Assembly (NCBI GenBank): GCA_965221635.1
Contig: OZ244902.1
Location: 992,001 to 1,056,000, forward strand
Reading direction: 5' to 3'
Length of the DNA: 64,000 nt
Source of the DNA: JAAXHB01 sp965221635
GTDB taxonomy: Bacteria > Actinomycetota > Acidimicrobiia > Acidimicrobiales > Aldehydirespiratoraceae
Shown: positions 34,084 to 43,063 of the stretch, one piece after another
Position numbering within the stretch: the stretch's first letter is position 1
Layout: each line of letters opens with the position of its first letter
The notes under the pieces: generated by a model
The model's database searches: none
What the model was told of the DNA's origin: nothing
The model's input: the letters and a program-made list of their open reading frames with translations, nothing else
Translations under genes and position numbers: made by a program

Positions 34084-35250
34084 ATGCAGTTCCGTTGCGA
34101 ACGTTCAAGCCTGCTGAAGGCCATCACCGGAGCGAGCCGGGCTGTCGCAGCCCGAGCGCCCATGGGCCCTGCGCTCACCGGTGTGCGCTTCGATCTCGAC
34201 GGTGACACGCTCACCGTCACCGGCAGCGACCTCGACATGACCATCGCCATGACCACCGAGGTGGCCGGCATCGAGTCGGGTTCGGGTCTGCTCCCCGCTC
34301 GACTCGCACACGACGTGGTGCGTGTGCTGCCCGAGGGCAGCGTGGGCGTCACCGTGGGCGCCGACGAGGCGGAGGTGTCCGCCGGTTCCACGAGGTTCAC
34401 TCTTCGGGTGTTGCCGGTGGACGACTGGCCGATCCTCACCGCGGTGGACGGCAGCGAGACAACCATCGGCGGCGAGGAGTTCCGCAACGCCCTCGGTCAG
34501 GTCGTGGGCACCACCTCCACCGAGGACGCCGTCACCACCGACGCCGGCGCCCTGCGCGACGCCCTGGGTCAGGTGGTGCGATCGGCGTCCACCGACGAGA
34601 CCCGTCCCTTGCTCACCGGCGTGTTGATGTCCTCCGAGGAGGACGGCATCCGGTTGGTGTCAACGGACTCCTACCGCTTGTCGGTGCGGGACCTCGGCGG
34701 ATCCAACCTTCTGGGTGAGCGCCGGCAGGTGCTGGTGCCGGGCCGTGCCCTCAAGGAGCTTCGCCGCGAGATCGGCGACGCCGAGCAGGTGGCGTTGAGA
34801 CTGTCCGACACCCAGGCGGAGTTCGAGGTTGGCCCGATGCGCCTCACCGTGCGCCTGATCGAGGGCAACTTCCCCAACTACAAGGGGCTCATACCCGAAA
34901 GCCACGAGAACAAGCTGTTGGTGGCCCGAGAAGAGCTTGCCGACGCCGTGCGACGGGTGAGGCTCCTGGCGCAGGACACCACCCCCATCCGCCTCACGAT
35001 GAGCGCTCAGCAACTGGAACTGCAGGCCACGTTGCAGGATGTCGGTTCGGCAAGCGAGGTGATGGAGGCCGACTACCAGGGCGCCGAGATGACCATCGCG
35101 TTCAACCCGGCGTACCTCACCGACGGTTTGGAGGTGATCACCTCCGAGATGGTCACCCTGGGCACCTCGGATCCGCTCAAGCCTGCGCTGATGCGCCCCG
35201 TTGACGACGACAGCTTCCTGTACCTGCTGATGCCGGTGCGGGTGAGCTGA
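34084..35250 (+). CDS. dnaN: DNA polymerase III beta sliding clamp, with internal duplication
   Basis: Ring-shaped processivity clamp, 388 residues. It begins MQFRCERSSLLKAITGASRA and has TGVRFDLDGDTLTVTGSDLDM, RPLLTGVLMSSEEDGIRLV, STDSYRLSVRDL and the C-terminal YLLMPVRVS. A segment near the domain 1/2 border is duplicated: RNALGQVVGTTSTED (about residues 134-148) and RDALGQVVRSASTDE (158-172) are 24 residues apart. This makes the protein slightly longer than usual. AGGAGGGG lies upstream of the ATG. Confidence 0.97.
   Translation: MQFRCERSSLLKAITGASRAVAARAPMGPALTGVRFDLDGDTLTVTGSDLDMTIAMTTEVAGIESGSGLLPARLAHDVVRVLPEGSVGVTVGADEAEVSAGSTRFTLRVLPVDDWPILTAVDGSETTIGGEEFRNALGQVVGTTSTEDAVTTDAGALRDALGQVVRSASTDETRPLLTGVLMSSEEDGIRLVSTDSYRLSVRDLGGSNLLGERRQVLVPGRALKELRREIGDAEQVALRLSDTQAEFEVGPMRLTVRLIEGNFPNYKGLIPESHENKLLVAREELADAVRRVRLLAQDTTPIRLTMSAQQLELQATLQDVGSASEVMEADYQGAEMTIAFNPAYLTDGLEVITSEMVTLGTSDPLKPALMRPVDDDSFLYLLMPVRVS
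34483..34602 (+). repeat. 72-bp-spaced direct repeat inside dnaN
   Basis: Bases 34483-34530 and 34555-34602 are diverged copies (both begin CGC-AC-GCCCT-GGTCAGGT) in the same frame. They are separated by 72 bp, encoding the 24-residue duplication in the clamp. Confidence 0.8.
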
Positions 35251-35356
35251 CTCCAACCAGGTCAACTCGGCGCCGGACGCTCGGAGGGCGCATCGCCGCG
35301 GCGCGGTGATCCCGAGGCGCCCAGCGCACACTTCACAAAAGCGGCGAGGTTGCCCC

Positions 35357-36445
35357 GTGCAGGTCGACTCGCTTGAGTTGTTCGACTTCCGCAACTACCC
35401 AACCGTCAACGCCGACTTCGGCCCCGGCTTGACCGCAGTGGTGGGACCCAACGGCCAGGGAAAAACCAACCTCCTCGAGGCGATCGGTTACGCCAGCGGC
35501 ATGGGATCGCTTCGGGGCGCCCCCGATGCGGTGATGGTGCGCGAGGGGTGCGAATGGGCGGCTCTGCGATGCCGGACCCGCACCGACACCAACCGCGAGA
35601 TGTTGATCGAGGCGCGCATCGCCCGAACGGGCCGCAACCTGCTTCAGGTGAACCGGCAACGGGTGACCCGCCGCAGCGACCTGCGCGCCGGGCTGGCGGT
35701 GACGGTGTTCTCCCCCGACGACCTTGAGCTGATCAAGGGCGGTCCCGCGAACCGCCGCGAATGGATCGACGACGTGGCCGACGCCTGCGAACCGGGCCCC
35801 GCCGCCCAGCGGCTCAACGAACTGGAACGGATCTTGCGTCAGCGCAACGCCTTGTTGCGCCAATGCGCAGGTCGGCTCGATCAGAGTGCGGCCACCACCC
35901 TTGAGGTGTGGGACGCCAAGCTCACCGAGGCCGGCGAGCGGGTGCGGATGCGAAGACGGCGGGTGCTCAGCGAACTCGGCGACAACCTCGACCACAGCTA
36001 TGAGCGTGTGGCCGGCGAGGCCGCCCCGGTGAGCGCCGCGTACGTGTCGTCGTGGGGAGAGGAGTCACTGGCAGAGGCGTTGTTGGCGGCACGGCGCGAC
36101 GACCTGCGACGATCCACCACCACCGTCGGACCTCACCGCGACGACGTGGCCATCACCCTCGGCGGCCTCCCCGCACGCACCCACGCCTCCCAGGGCGAAC
36201 AGCGCAGCCTGGCCCTGGCGCTGCGCCTCGCCGGTGACGCCGCCGTGCGGGCACGCAGAGGCGTGTCGCCGGTGTTGTTGCTCGACGACGTGTTCTCCGA
36301 ACTCGACGAGCGCCGATCAGCCGGCCTGCTCAGAGCCCTGCCGTTGGGGCAGTGCATCCTCACCACAGCCGCGCAACTACCGCCCGGCGCTCAACCCGAG
36401 CAGGTGCTCAAGGTGCGCAACGGCACACTGGAAACCACACGATGA
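35357..36445 (+). CDS. recF: DNA replication and repair protein RecF
   Basis: SMC-like ATPase that loads RecA at gaps. It is 362 residues from the GTG at 35357 (VDSLELFDFRNYP). Walker A is VVGPNGQGKTNLLEAI. The C-terminal part has HASQGEQRSLALALRLA (signature) and VLLLDDVFSELDERR (Walker B). GAGG lies about eight bases upstream. Its stop overlaps the start of the dciA-like gene by four bases. It belongs to the conserved dnaN-recF-dciA-gyrB-gyrA order. Confidence 0.97.
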   Translation: MQVDSLELFDFRNYPTVNADFGPGLTAVVGPNGQGKTNLLEAIGYASGMGSLRGAPDAVMVREGCEWAALRCRTRTDTNREMLIEARIARTGRNLLQVNRQRVTRRSDLRAGLAVTVFSPDDLELIKGGPANRREWIDDVADACEPGPAAQRLNELERILRQRNALLRQCAGRLDQSAATTLEVWDAKLTEAGERVRMRRRRVLSELGDNLDHSYERVAGEAAPVSAAYVSSWGEESLAEALLAARRDDLRRSTTTVGPHRDDVAITLGGLPARTHASQGEQRSLALALRLAGDAAVRARRGVSPVLLLDDVFSELDERRSAGLLRALPLGQCILTTAAQLPPGAQPEQVLKVRNGTLETTR

Positions 36446-36867
36446 GCGGTTCTGCGCGCCGCTGGTGGCGCCCGGGGAGGTCCGACGATCAACGGGCAGA
36501 GGAACGTGACGGCCCGGTGCGGCTGGGCGAGGTGCTTCCCGATTTGATGCGCCGCCTAAACCGCCCCGACCCCGACGTGATCACCGCCACATTCACCCAC
36601 TGGGAGCGCGTGGTAGGCCCCGAAATAGCACGACAATGCCAACCAATTGCGATTGAGGACGACAAGCTGGTAGTATCTGCTCGCGATCCGATGTGGGCAG
36701 ACGAGCTTCGCTGGAACGAGTCCGCGGTGCTGTCAAGGCTTGCAGAGGAGGCGGGGGGCCGGCGGCTGAAGGGCCTTATAATGAGGGTCGAGCCGCACCG
36801 ACCCCGACCCGGCGCAGGTCTCGATTCCGTCGAGGGGCCGGGCGGATTTGGTTTCCACAAGATTTAG
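36442..36867 (+). CDS. dciA: DciA-like helicase loader (DUF721)
   Basis: 141 residues. The core (about 32-115) has VRLGEVLPDLMRRLNRPDPD, ITATFTHWERVVGPEIARQC, DDKLVVSARDPMWADELRWN and GGRRLKGLIMRVEP, the DUF721/DciA pattern. DciA proteins interact with DnaB and help load it in bacteria lacking DnaC/DnaI. The ATG overlaps the recF stop. This is the gene equivalent to Rv0004 in mycobacteria. Confidence 0.9.
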   Translation: MSGSARRWWRPGRSDDQRAEERDGPVRLGEVLPDLMRRLNRPDPDVITATFTHWERVVGPEIARQCQPIAIEDDKLVVSARDPMWADELRWNESAVLSRLAEEAGGRRLKGLIMRVEPHRPRPGAGLDSVEGPGGFGFHKI

Positions 36868-36896
36868 GGGAACTCGTCAGGTGACTCTTAAAGATC

Positions 36897-38963
36897 ATGT
36901 CTGAGGTGCAAGTGGCTTCCGATTCAGCCGGGGGCGAACTGCAGGAGTCCTCCTACGAAGCCCACGACATCACGGTGCTGGAGGGGCTCGAAGCGGTTCG
37001 TGCCCTTCCGAGCATGTACATCGGATCTCGTGGCCCCACAGGTTTGCATCACCTGGTGTGGGAGGTGGTCGACAACGCCGTCGACGAATCGATGGCGGGT
37101 CACTGCACCCGCATCGACGTGACCTTGCACGAGGACGGGTCGTGCGAGGTTTCCGACAACGGGCGGGGCATACCCACCGAGGCCCACCCCGATCACGACA
37201 ACGTGCCCGCGGTTGAGCTGGTGATGACCGTGCTGCACGCAGGCGGCAAGTTCGGCGGCGCCGGATACTCGATCTCCGGTGGCCTCCACGGCGTGGGCGT
37301 GTCGGTGGTGAACGCCTTGTCCACTCGCCTTGAGGTGCAGGTGGATCGTGACGGTTCGCGTCACGAGATGACCTTCGTGAACGGCGGCCAGAAGGCCGAG
37401 CCGCTCACCGTCACCGGCCCGGCGCCGCCCGATGAGAAGGGCGAGCCCCGGTCGGGCACAAGCGTGAGGTTCTGGCCCGACGGCGAGATCTTCGAGGAGG
37501 TGCGCTTCCGCTACCAGACCCTGGCGGAGCGGTTGCAGATGATGGCCTTCCTCAATCGTGGCCTCACCATCACCATCACCGATCTGCGTGCTCCCGGAGA
37601 CGGGTTCGAGCCCCGCGAGGCCAAGGTGTTCCACTACGAGGGTGGGATCATCGACTATGTGCGCCACCTGAACCAGTCCAAGGATCCGTTGTTCGCGGCG
37701 GTGGGCCATTTCGAGGCCGCCGAGAGCATCGACGGCACGCCCCACGAGGTTGAGGTGGCCTTCCAGTGGAACACCGGTTTCGGCGCCGACGGGGTACACA
37801 GCTTCGCCAACGGCATCGCCACCACCGAGGGCGGCACCCACGAGCAGGGCTTCAGGGCGGCGCTCACCACCACGGTGAACAGCTACGCCCGCGACAAGGG
37901 CCTGCTGAAACCAAGCCATGCCGCCTTGCAGGGCAACGACATCCGAGAAGGTCTCACCGCCATCATCAGCGGCCGTCTCGGCGCTCCCCAGTTCGAGGGT
38001 CAAACCAAAACGAAGCTCGGCAACACCTCTATGCGGTCGATGGTTCAGCGGGCCACCAACGCCGCGCTCAAGGACTGGCTCGAGGAACACCCAGCGGAGG
38101 CTCGCAAACTCACCACCAAGGCGATTTCGGCGGCGCAGGCCCGTGAGGCCGCGGCCAGGGTGCGTTCGGAGATTCAGGCCAAGTCGCTGCTTCACGGCGC
38201 GGGCATGCCCGACAAGCTCAAGGACTGTTCGGCAAGCGACCCCGCCCGGCGGGAGTTGTTCATCGTGGAGGGCGACTCAGCGGGCGGCTCCGCGGTGCGG
38301 GCCAGAAACCCCGAAACTCAGGCGGTGCTGCCGATCCGCGGCAAGATCCTCAACGTTGAGCGTGCCCGCATCGATCGGATGCTCAAGAACAACGAGGTGA
38401 AGGCGCTGATCACCGCCATCGGAGCCGGGTTCGGTTCGCGAGTCGACGTGAACGGATCGTCGAACGGCTCCACGCCGGGCTCGGCGCCCACCGAGGCCGG
38501 TTTCGACATCGAAAAGGCTCGTTACCACAAGGTGATCGTGCTCGCGGATGCCGACGTGGACGGCAGCCACATTCGCACGCTGCTGCTCACGTTCTTTTTC
38601 CGTCAGATGCGCGAGCTGCTCGAAGCCGGATACGTGTACGTGGCCCAGCCGCCGCTGTATTCCACCAAGGTGTCCAACTCCAAAACGGAGTACCTGCTCG
38701 ATGACGCCGCCAAGGACGAGTTCCTGGCGAAACGGCCCGGGTACAACAAGGAGTTCCAGCGGCTCAAGGGTCTCGGCGAGATGGACTGGCAGGAGCTTCG
38801 GGCCACCACCTTGGATCCGGCGTCGCGCAGCTTGCTGCGAGTGTCGGTGGAGCAGGCCGCCATCGCCGACGAGGTGACCTCCATTTTGATGGGCCAGGAC
38901 GTGGAACGCCGCAAGGAGTTCATCGTCACCAACGCCCGCGAAGTCCGAAACCTCGACTTCTGA
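36897..38963 (+). CDS. gyrB: DNA gyrase subunit B
   Basis: ATPase subunit of gyrase, 688 residues. GHKL ATPase motifs: LVWEVVDNAVDESMAG, VSDNGRGIPTEAHPDH, GGKFGGAGYSISGGLHGVG. The transducer follows, then the TOPRIM domain (VEGDSAGGSAVRARN, VIVLADADVDGSHIRTLLL) and the C-terminal gyrase tail. A short Gly/Ser-rich insertion (about residues 518-536, VNGSSNGSTPG) sits just before FDIEKARYHK in the TOPRIM region. It is the fifth gene of the dnaA-gyrA series. Confidence 0.98.
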   Translation: MSEVQVASDSAGGELQESSYEAHDITVLEGLEAVRALPSMYIGSRGPTGLHHLVWEVVDNAVDESMAGHCTRIDVTLHEDGSCEVSDNGRGIPTEAHPDHDNVPAVELVMTVLHAGGKFGGAGYSISGGLHGVGVSVVNALSTRLEVQVDRDGSRHEMTFVNGGQKAEPLTVTGPAPPDEKGEPRSGTSVRFWPDGEIFEEVRFRYQTLAERLQMMAFLNRGLTITITDLRAPGDGFEPREAKVFHYEGGIIDYVRHLNQSKDPLFAAVGHFEAAESIDGTPHEVEVAFQWNTGFGADGVHSFANGIATTEGGTHEQGFRAALTTTVNSYARDKGLLKPSHAALQGNDIREGLTAIISGRLGAPQFEGQTKTKLGNTSMRSMVQRATNAALKDWLEEHPAEARKLTTKAISAAQAREAAARVRSEIQAKSLLHGAGMPDKLKDCSASDPARRELFIVEGDSAGGSAVRARNPETQAVLPIRGKILNVERARIDRMLKNNEVKALITAIGAGFGSRVDVNGSSNGSTPGSAPTEAGFDIEKARYHKVIVLADADVDGSHIRTLLLTFFFRQMRELLEAGYVYVAQPPLYSTKVSNSKTEYLLDDAAKDEFLAKRPGYNKEFQRLKGLGEMDWQELRATTLDPASRSLLRVSVEQAAIADEVTSILMGQDVERRKEFIVTNAREVRNLDF

Positions 38964-39000
38964 GCGTTGTCGCCTTCAAACCGACCAGGGATGGTGTGTG

Positions 39001-41646
39001 ATGGCTGACCCGTCTCCTGCCCAAGGAGCCTCGCCGGAGGGTTTCGACGCCGACGGTGTCGCCGCGCCCGAACTTGTGGGCGTCACCGACATCGAGATCC
39101 AAGAGGAGATGGAACGGTCGTTCCTCGACTACGCCATGTCGGTGATCATCTCGCGTGCGCTGCCCGACGCCCGCGACGGACTCAAGCCGGTGCATCGACG
39201 GATCTTGTGGTCGATGTTCGATCAGGGTTTCAGGCCCGATCGTGGCCACGTGAAATGCGCCCGGGTGGTTGGCGACGTGATGGCACGCTTCCACCCACAC
39301 GGCGACGCCGCCATCTACGACGCCCTGGCGCGCATGGCGCAACCCTTCTCGCTGCGCCATCCCCTGATCGACTTTCACGGAAATTACGGCTCACCGGAGG
39401 ATCCACCAGCGGCGTCGCGTTACACCGAATGCCGCCTCGACGCGCTGGCCATGTCGATGCTGGCCGACATCGGCGAGGAAACCGTCGATTTCGTGGACAA
39501 CTACTCCGGTGACTTCTCCGAGCCTGCGGTGTTGCCGGCCCGCTTCCCGAACCTGTTGGTGAACGGCAGCCAGGGAATCGCCGTCGGCATGGCCACCAGC
39601 ATCCCGCCCCACAACCTGGGCGAGGTGATCGAAGCGGTGCTGGTGCTGCTCGACAATCCCGAAGCCACAACCGACGAGTTGATGGCCGTGATGGCCGGGC
39701 CGGATTTCCCCACCGGTGGTCAGATCCTGGGCCGCTCCGGCATCGTGGAGGCGTACCGCACCGGGCGCGGCTCGGTGAAAATGCGCGCCGATGTCACAAT
39801 CAGCGAAAACCGTGGACGACACACGCTGATATTCACCGCGTTTCCCTATCAGGTGTCCGCAGGGGCGGTGGCCCGCAAGATCACCGACCTTGTTCACGCC
39901 CGCGAGCTTGAGGGCATCTCCGACGTGAACGACGAATCCTCCGGCGACGAAACCCGGTTCGTGGTGAAGTTGAAGGCGTCGGCCAATCCAGAGGTGGTGC
40001 TCAACAACCTTTGGCGGCACACGCCGCTGCAGTCGAACTTCCCGGTGAACATGGTGGCACTGGTGGAGGGAGTGCCCCGCACCCTCACGCTGCGTGACGC
40101 CGTGGCCGCGTATGTGGGCCATCAGGTTGAGGTGGTGACACGCCGCTCCGAGTATCGCCTCGCCCAGGCCCGGGCTCGTCTGCACATCCTTGAGGGCCTG
40201 ATCCGGGCGCTTGACGTGATCGACGCGATCATCGCGTTGATCCGCGCCAGCGAGAACCGGGCCGCCGCGCAAGCCGGGCTGGAGGCGGCGCCGTTCGAGT
40301 TCACCGAAACCCAGGCCACCTACATCCTGGAGATGACCCTGGCCCGCCTCACTCGCATGGGCCGCACCCAACTCGAAACCGAAGCCACCCAGAAGCGTGA
40401 GCAGATCGCCGAGCTGGAGGCGATCCTGTCCGACGACGCGAAGCTGCGGGCGGTGATCCGCACAGAGCTGTGCGACATCAGGGATCGCTTCGCCACGCCG
40501 CGCCGGTCTCGCTTCGAGATCGACCCGGGCGAGATCGACATCGAGCATCTCATCAACGACGATCCGCTGGTGTTCACCCTGTCGGCGTCGGGTTACACCA
40601 AGGTCGTGGCCGCGGAGGAGTTCCGCCTGCAGGGCCGCGGCGGGCGGGGAGTGGCCGGCGCCAAGCTCAAGGACTCAGACGACAGGGTCACCCACCTGGT
40701 TCACACCTCGGCGCATTCGTACCTGTTGTTGTTCAGCAACCGGGGGCGGGTGTATCGCCTCAAGGCCCACGAAATACCCAGGGCGTCACGCCAGGCTCGG
40801 GGCACCGCGATTGTGAACTTGTTGCAACTCGAGCAAGGCGAGCGGATACAGGCGGTGATCGACACCCGCGACTACGAAACCAACCGGTACCTGTTCTTCG
40901 CCACCGCCCAGGGTCGTGTGAAGCGCACCAAGTTCACCGCGTACGACTCGTCACGTCGTGCCGGTTTGATCGCCATCCGGCTGGTGGAGGGAGACGAGTT
41001 GGTGGCGGTGATACCCACCAACGACCATGATCACATCGTGCTCACGTCACGGTGCGGTCAGACGATCCGCTTCGCGCAAAGTCAGGTGCGCACCATGGGG
41101 CGCGCCGCGGCTGGAGTGCGCGGCTTGCGTTTCAAGCATGACCACGATTCGGTTGTGGCCTGCGCGGCGGTGTCCGACGAGGACGGCTTGCTGTTCGTCA
41201 CTTCGGCCGGTTACGGCAAGCGCACCCACGTGTGCGACATTCCCGCCAAGGGCCGTGGTGGTTTGGGCGTGATCGGAATCCGCCTGGCAAAGGGGCGCGG
41301 CGAGGTTGTGGCTTGCCTTGTGGTGACACCCGAGGACGAGGTGCTGGCCATCACCAGCGGCGGAAAGCTGATCCGCGTGCCCGCGGGTGGCATTTCGGTG
41401 CAGGGCCGAAGCGCCGCCGGGGTGAAGGTGATGACCCCCGACGAGGGCGACGTGGTGGTGGCCGCGGCACTTGTGGGTGAAGACGAGGAAGCCGACGACG
41501 AGGGCGCCGACGGAGATGGTGATGATGCGGGTGACGACGATTCCGCAGCGGTCGCGGAGGGCGGCGCCGTTGACGCCACCCAACCCGACACCCATGACGC
41601 CGCCGGTGACCCCGGGGCGTCTGCGGAGCCAAGCCAGCAGGGCTGA
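39001..41646 (+). CDS. gyrA: DNA gyrase subunit A
   Basis: Cleaves and rejoins DNA during negative supercoiling. It is 881 residues from the ATG at 39001 (a GTG directly before is possible). The catalytic tyrosine is in AASRYTECRL, about residue 141. The quinolone-determining region HPHGDAAIYDAL has Ala at the position of E. coli Ser83. The C-terminal beta-pinwheel includes the GyrA-box-like QGRGGRGVAG. The last 60 residues are an acidic Asp/Glu/Ala tail. Its stop shares one base with the next start (TGATG). Confidence 0.98.
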   Translation: MADPSPAQGASPEGFDADGVAAPELVGVTDIEIQEEMERSFLDYAMSVIISRALPDARDGLKPVHRRILWSMFDQGFRPDRGHVKCARVVGDVMARFHPHGDAAIYDALARMAQPFSLRHPLIDFHGNYGSPEDPPAASRYTECRLDALAMSMLADIGEETVDFVDNYSGDFSEPAVLPARFPNLLVNGSQGIAVGMATSIPPHNLGEVIEAVLVLLDNPEATTDELMAVMAGPDFPTGGQILGRSGIVEAYRTGRGSVKMRADVTISENRGRHTLIFTAFPYQVSAGAVARKITDLVHARELEGISDVNDESSGDETRFVVKLKASANPEVVLNNLWRHTPLQSNFPVNMVALVEGVPRTLTLRDAVAAYVGHQVEVVTRRSEYRLAQARARLHILEGLIRALDVIDAIIALIRASENRAAAQAGLEAAPFEFTETQATYILEMTLARLTRMGRTQLETEATQKREQIAELEAILSDDAKLRAVIRTELCDIRDRFATPRRSRFEIDPGEIDIEHLINDDPLVFTLSASGYTKVVAAEEFRLQGRGGRGVAGAKLKDSDDRVTHLVHTSAHSYLLLFSNRGRVYRLKAHEIPRASRQARGTAIVNLLQLEQGERIQAVIDTRDYETNRYLFFATAQGRVKRTKFTAYDSSRRAGLIAIRLVEGDELVAVIPTNDHDHIVLTSRCGQTIRFAQSQVRTMGRAAAGVRGLRFKHDHDSVVACAAVSDEDGLLFVTSAGYGKRTHVCDIPAKGRGGLGVIGIRLAKGRGEVVACLVVTPEDEVLAITSGGKLIRVPAGGISVQGRSAAGVKVMTPDEGDVVVAAALVGEDEEADDEGADGDGDDAGDDDSAAVAEGGAVDATQPDTHDAAGDPGASAEPSQQG

Positions 41647-42212
41647 TGGCCGCCTGGTGGCCGCGGGTCGAGGCGATGTGGCGCGTGCCGGGGCGTGGCC
41701 GAGTCGCAGCCCCTGGCCTGGTAGCAGACGGTCGTCAGGGAGCAGGCCGTGGCCTGAGAACAAACACTGTTCCGAGGCCAGGCGGAGGCCAGGCAGGAGT
41801 CGCCGCTCTGGGAGCGGACGGTCGCCTGGGAGCGAACCGTGGCCTGGCAGGAGATGGTGGTCAGGCGACGCTGCTGATGGTGGGGATGCTGTTTGTGATG
41901 GTGGTGCTCACCGCGATCGTGGCCCAGGCCGGGAGCTTGCTGGCTCAAAGCGCCCGAGCGCGAACCGCCGCGGATGCCGCCGCGCTGGCCGGGGCCGCCG
42001 AAGGACGCCAAGCCGCGGCCGAGCTGGCGCAGGCCAACGGCGCGGCGCTGGTCTCCTACCGCATCGGCGCCGTCAACCTGCCGTCGGGGGGCGCGACCAC
42101 GGGAACAACCGGGTCGGCCGAAGCGGTCGCGGTGACGGTGCGGGTGCAGCACGGCCAGGCCCTCGAATCGGCGCGGGCAGTGGCGCAAGTGTCCTGGAAG
42201 CCGCCAAGCTGA
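41646..42212 (+). CDS. TadE/TadG-like secreted or pilus-associated protein with repetitive N-terminus
   Basis: 188 residues if the ATG at 41646 is used. The conserved part starts near GDGGQATLLMVGMLFVMVVL, one membrane helix followed by QSARARTAADAAALAGAAEGRQ, the pattern of TadE/G- or Flp-associated proteins of actinobacteria that are processed at the membrane. The preceding 65 residues are encoded largely by an 18-bp tandem repeat (six-residue units such as LGADGR and LGANRG), so the true start may be further downstream. Translation is probably coupled to gyrA through TGATG. The function is inferred only from the pattern. Confidence 0.6.
   Translation: MAAWWPRVEAMWRVPGRGRVAAPGLVADGRQGAGRGLRTNTVPRPGGGQAGVAALGADGRLGANRGLAGDGGQATLLMVGMLFVMVVLTAIVAQAGSLLAQSARARTAADAAALAGAAEGRQAAAELAQANGAALVSYRIGAVNLPSGGATTGTTGSAEAVAVTVRVQHGQALESARAVAQVSWKPPS
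41718..41861 (+). repeat. Eight-unit 18-bp tandem repeat in frame with the TadE-like gene
   Basis: Eight consecutive blocks of exactly 18 bp. The best preserved are CTGGTAGCAGACGGTCGT, CAGGGAGCAGGCCGTGGC, CTGGGAGCGGACGGTCGC, CTGGGAGCGAACCGTGGC and CTGGCAGGAGATGGTGGT; three middle units are diverged. The encoded hexapeptides are LVADGR, QGAGRG, LRTNTV, PRPGGG, QAGVAA, LGADGR, LGANRG, LAGDGG. The array ends where the conserved QATLL membrane segment begins. Confidence 0.85.
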
Positions 42213-42213
42213 C

Positions 42214-42771
42214 ATGGTGACCCAGCAGCTGCAACGCCGAGCGGCCCGTCGTTTGAGGGCACGCAGAGTGCGCCGCCTGGTGCGTCACGTGGAGCCCTGG
42301 TCGGTGCTGAAGGTGTCGCTCATCTTGTACTCGTGTGGCTGGGCGGTGAGCCTCTTCGTGGGGGTCACGCTTTGGAACCTGGCGGTGGCTTCGGATTTGG
42401 TGGCCAATGTCGAGAACTTCGTCACCGAACTCGGAGCGCTCGAATCGTTCAAGATCAACGGCGACCAGATCTTCCGCATCGCCGCGGTTGGCGGGCTGGT
42501 GCTGGTGGTTGCCCTCACAGGGCTGACGGTGCTGGCGGCGGTGCTGTTCAACTTGATCAGCGACATCACCGGCGGAATCCGGGTGACCGTTGTGGAGGAG
42601 GAAACGGCACGCCCCCGAGCCCGCAGGGCCCCCAGAAGGGTGCTGGTGGCCGCGCCACCCGCTGCGTCGGGTGCCGGCACAACGGGCGCTCAGGCCGTGC
42701 CAGCGGCGCCAACCAAATCGGCGCGCCGCAGCGAGGCCCGTCGTCGCCGCAAATCGGCCACGCCCGGTTAG
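42214..42771 (+). CDS. DUF3566 membrane protein
   Basis: 185 residues. A basic N-terminus is followed by VEPWSVLKVSLILYSCGWAV (first helix) and FRIAAVGGLVLVVALTGLTVLAAVLFNLISDITGGIRVTV (second helix; cited in part), which is the DUF3566 signature. The C-terminal 60 residues are basic and low complexity. In mycobacteria the DUF3566 gene follows gyrA (Rv0007 position) and is linked to cell-envelope functions. The start is one base after the upstream stop. Confidence 0.9.
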   Translation: MVTQQLQRRAARRLRARRVRRLVRHVEPWSVLKVSLILYSCGWAVSLFVGVTLWNLAVASDLVANVENFVTELGALESFKINGDQIFRIAAVGGLVLVVALTGLTVLAAVLFNLISDITGGIRVTVVEEETARPRARRAPRRVLVAAPPAASGAGTTGAQAVPAAPTKSARRSEARRRRKSATPG

Positions 42772-42784
42772 CCTCGGCAGCGCC

Positions 42785-42861
<77 letters not shown>

Positions 42862-42867
42862 CCCGGT

Positions 42868-42899
42868 CGTCTCGTGGGTTGCTTGCACGCACCGAGACG
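42868..42899 (+). terminator. Possible terminator after tRNA-Ile
   Basis: Inverted repeat CGTCTCG (42868-42874) and CGAGACG (42893-42899) with an 18-base loop, directly after the tRNA. No T-run follows, so it is a weak candidate. Confidence 0.35.
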
Positions 42900-42910
42900 T
42901 GGAGGCTGAT

Positions 42911-43063
42911 TTGGCTGCAGGACTTGTGACGGTTGTTCGTCGGGCCTTGGTGGCGGTGTTCGCCGGAGCGGCGATCGCAACGTTGATCCGCGTGCGCAAC
43001 CGCGGCGAGGTGCCACGCCAAACCGGCGGCTGGCGCGAGCTGGCGGATCACGAGTTGGCGTGA
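42911..43063 (+). CDS. 50-residue membrane microprotein, DLW-39-like position
   Basis: A TTG at 42911 preceded by GGAGG (five-base spacer) opens a 50-codon frame ending TGA at 43063. The product has a hydrophobic helix (LVAVFAGAAIATLI) with basic flanks and ends GGWRELADHELA. Actinobacteria often encode a tiny single-helix protein (DLW-39 family) near gyrA and tRNA-Ile. This one has the same size, topology and a Trp-Glu-Ala-like end but not the exact DLW motif. The stop overlaps the next gene start (GTGA), which supports it being translated. Confidence 0.65.
   Translation: MAAGLVTVVRRALVAVFAGAAIATLIRVRNRGEVPRQTGGWRELADHELA

Noticed and set aside
36924..38195. 423-codon minus-strand frame inside gyrB
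   Set aside because: Antisense shadow of gyrB without motifs or ribosome site.
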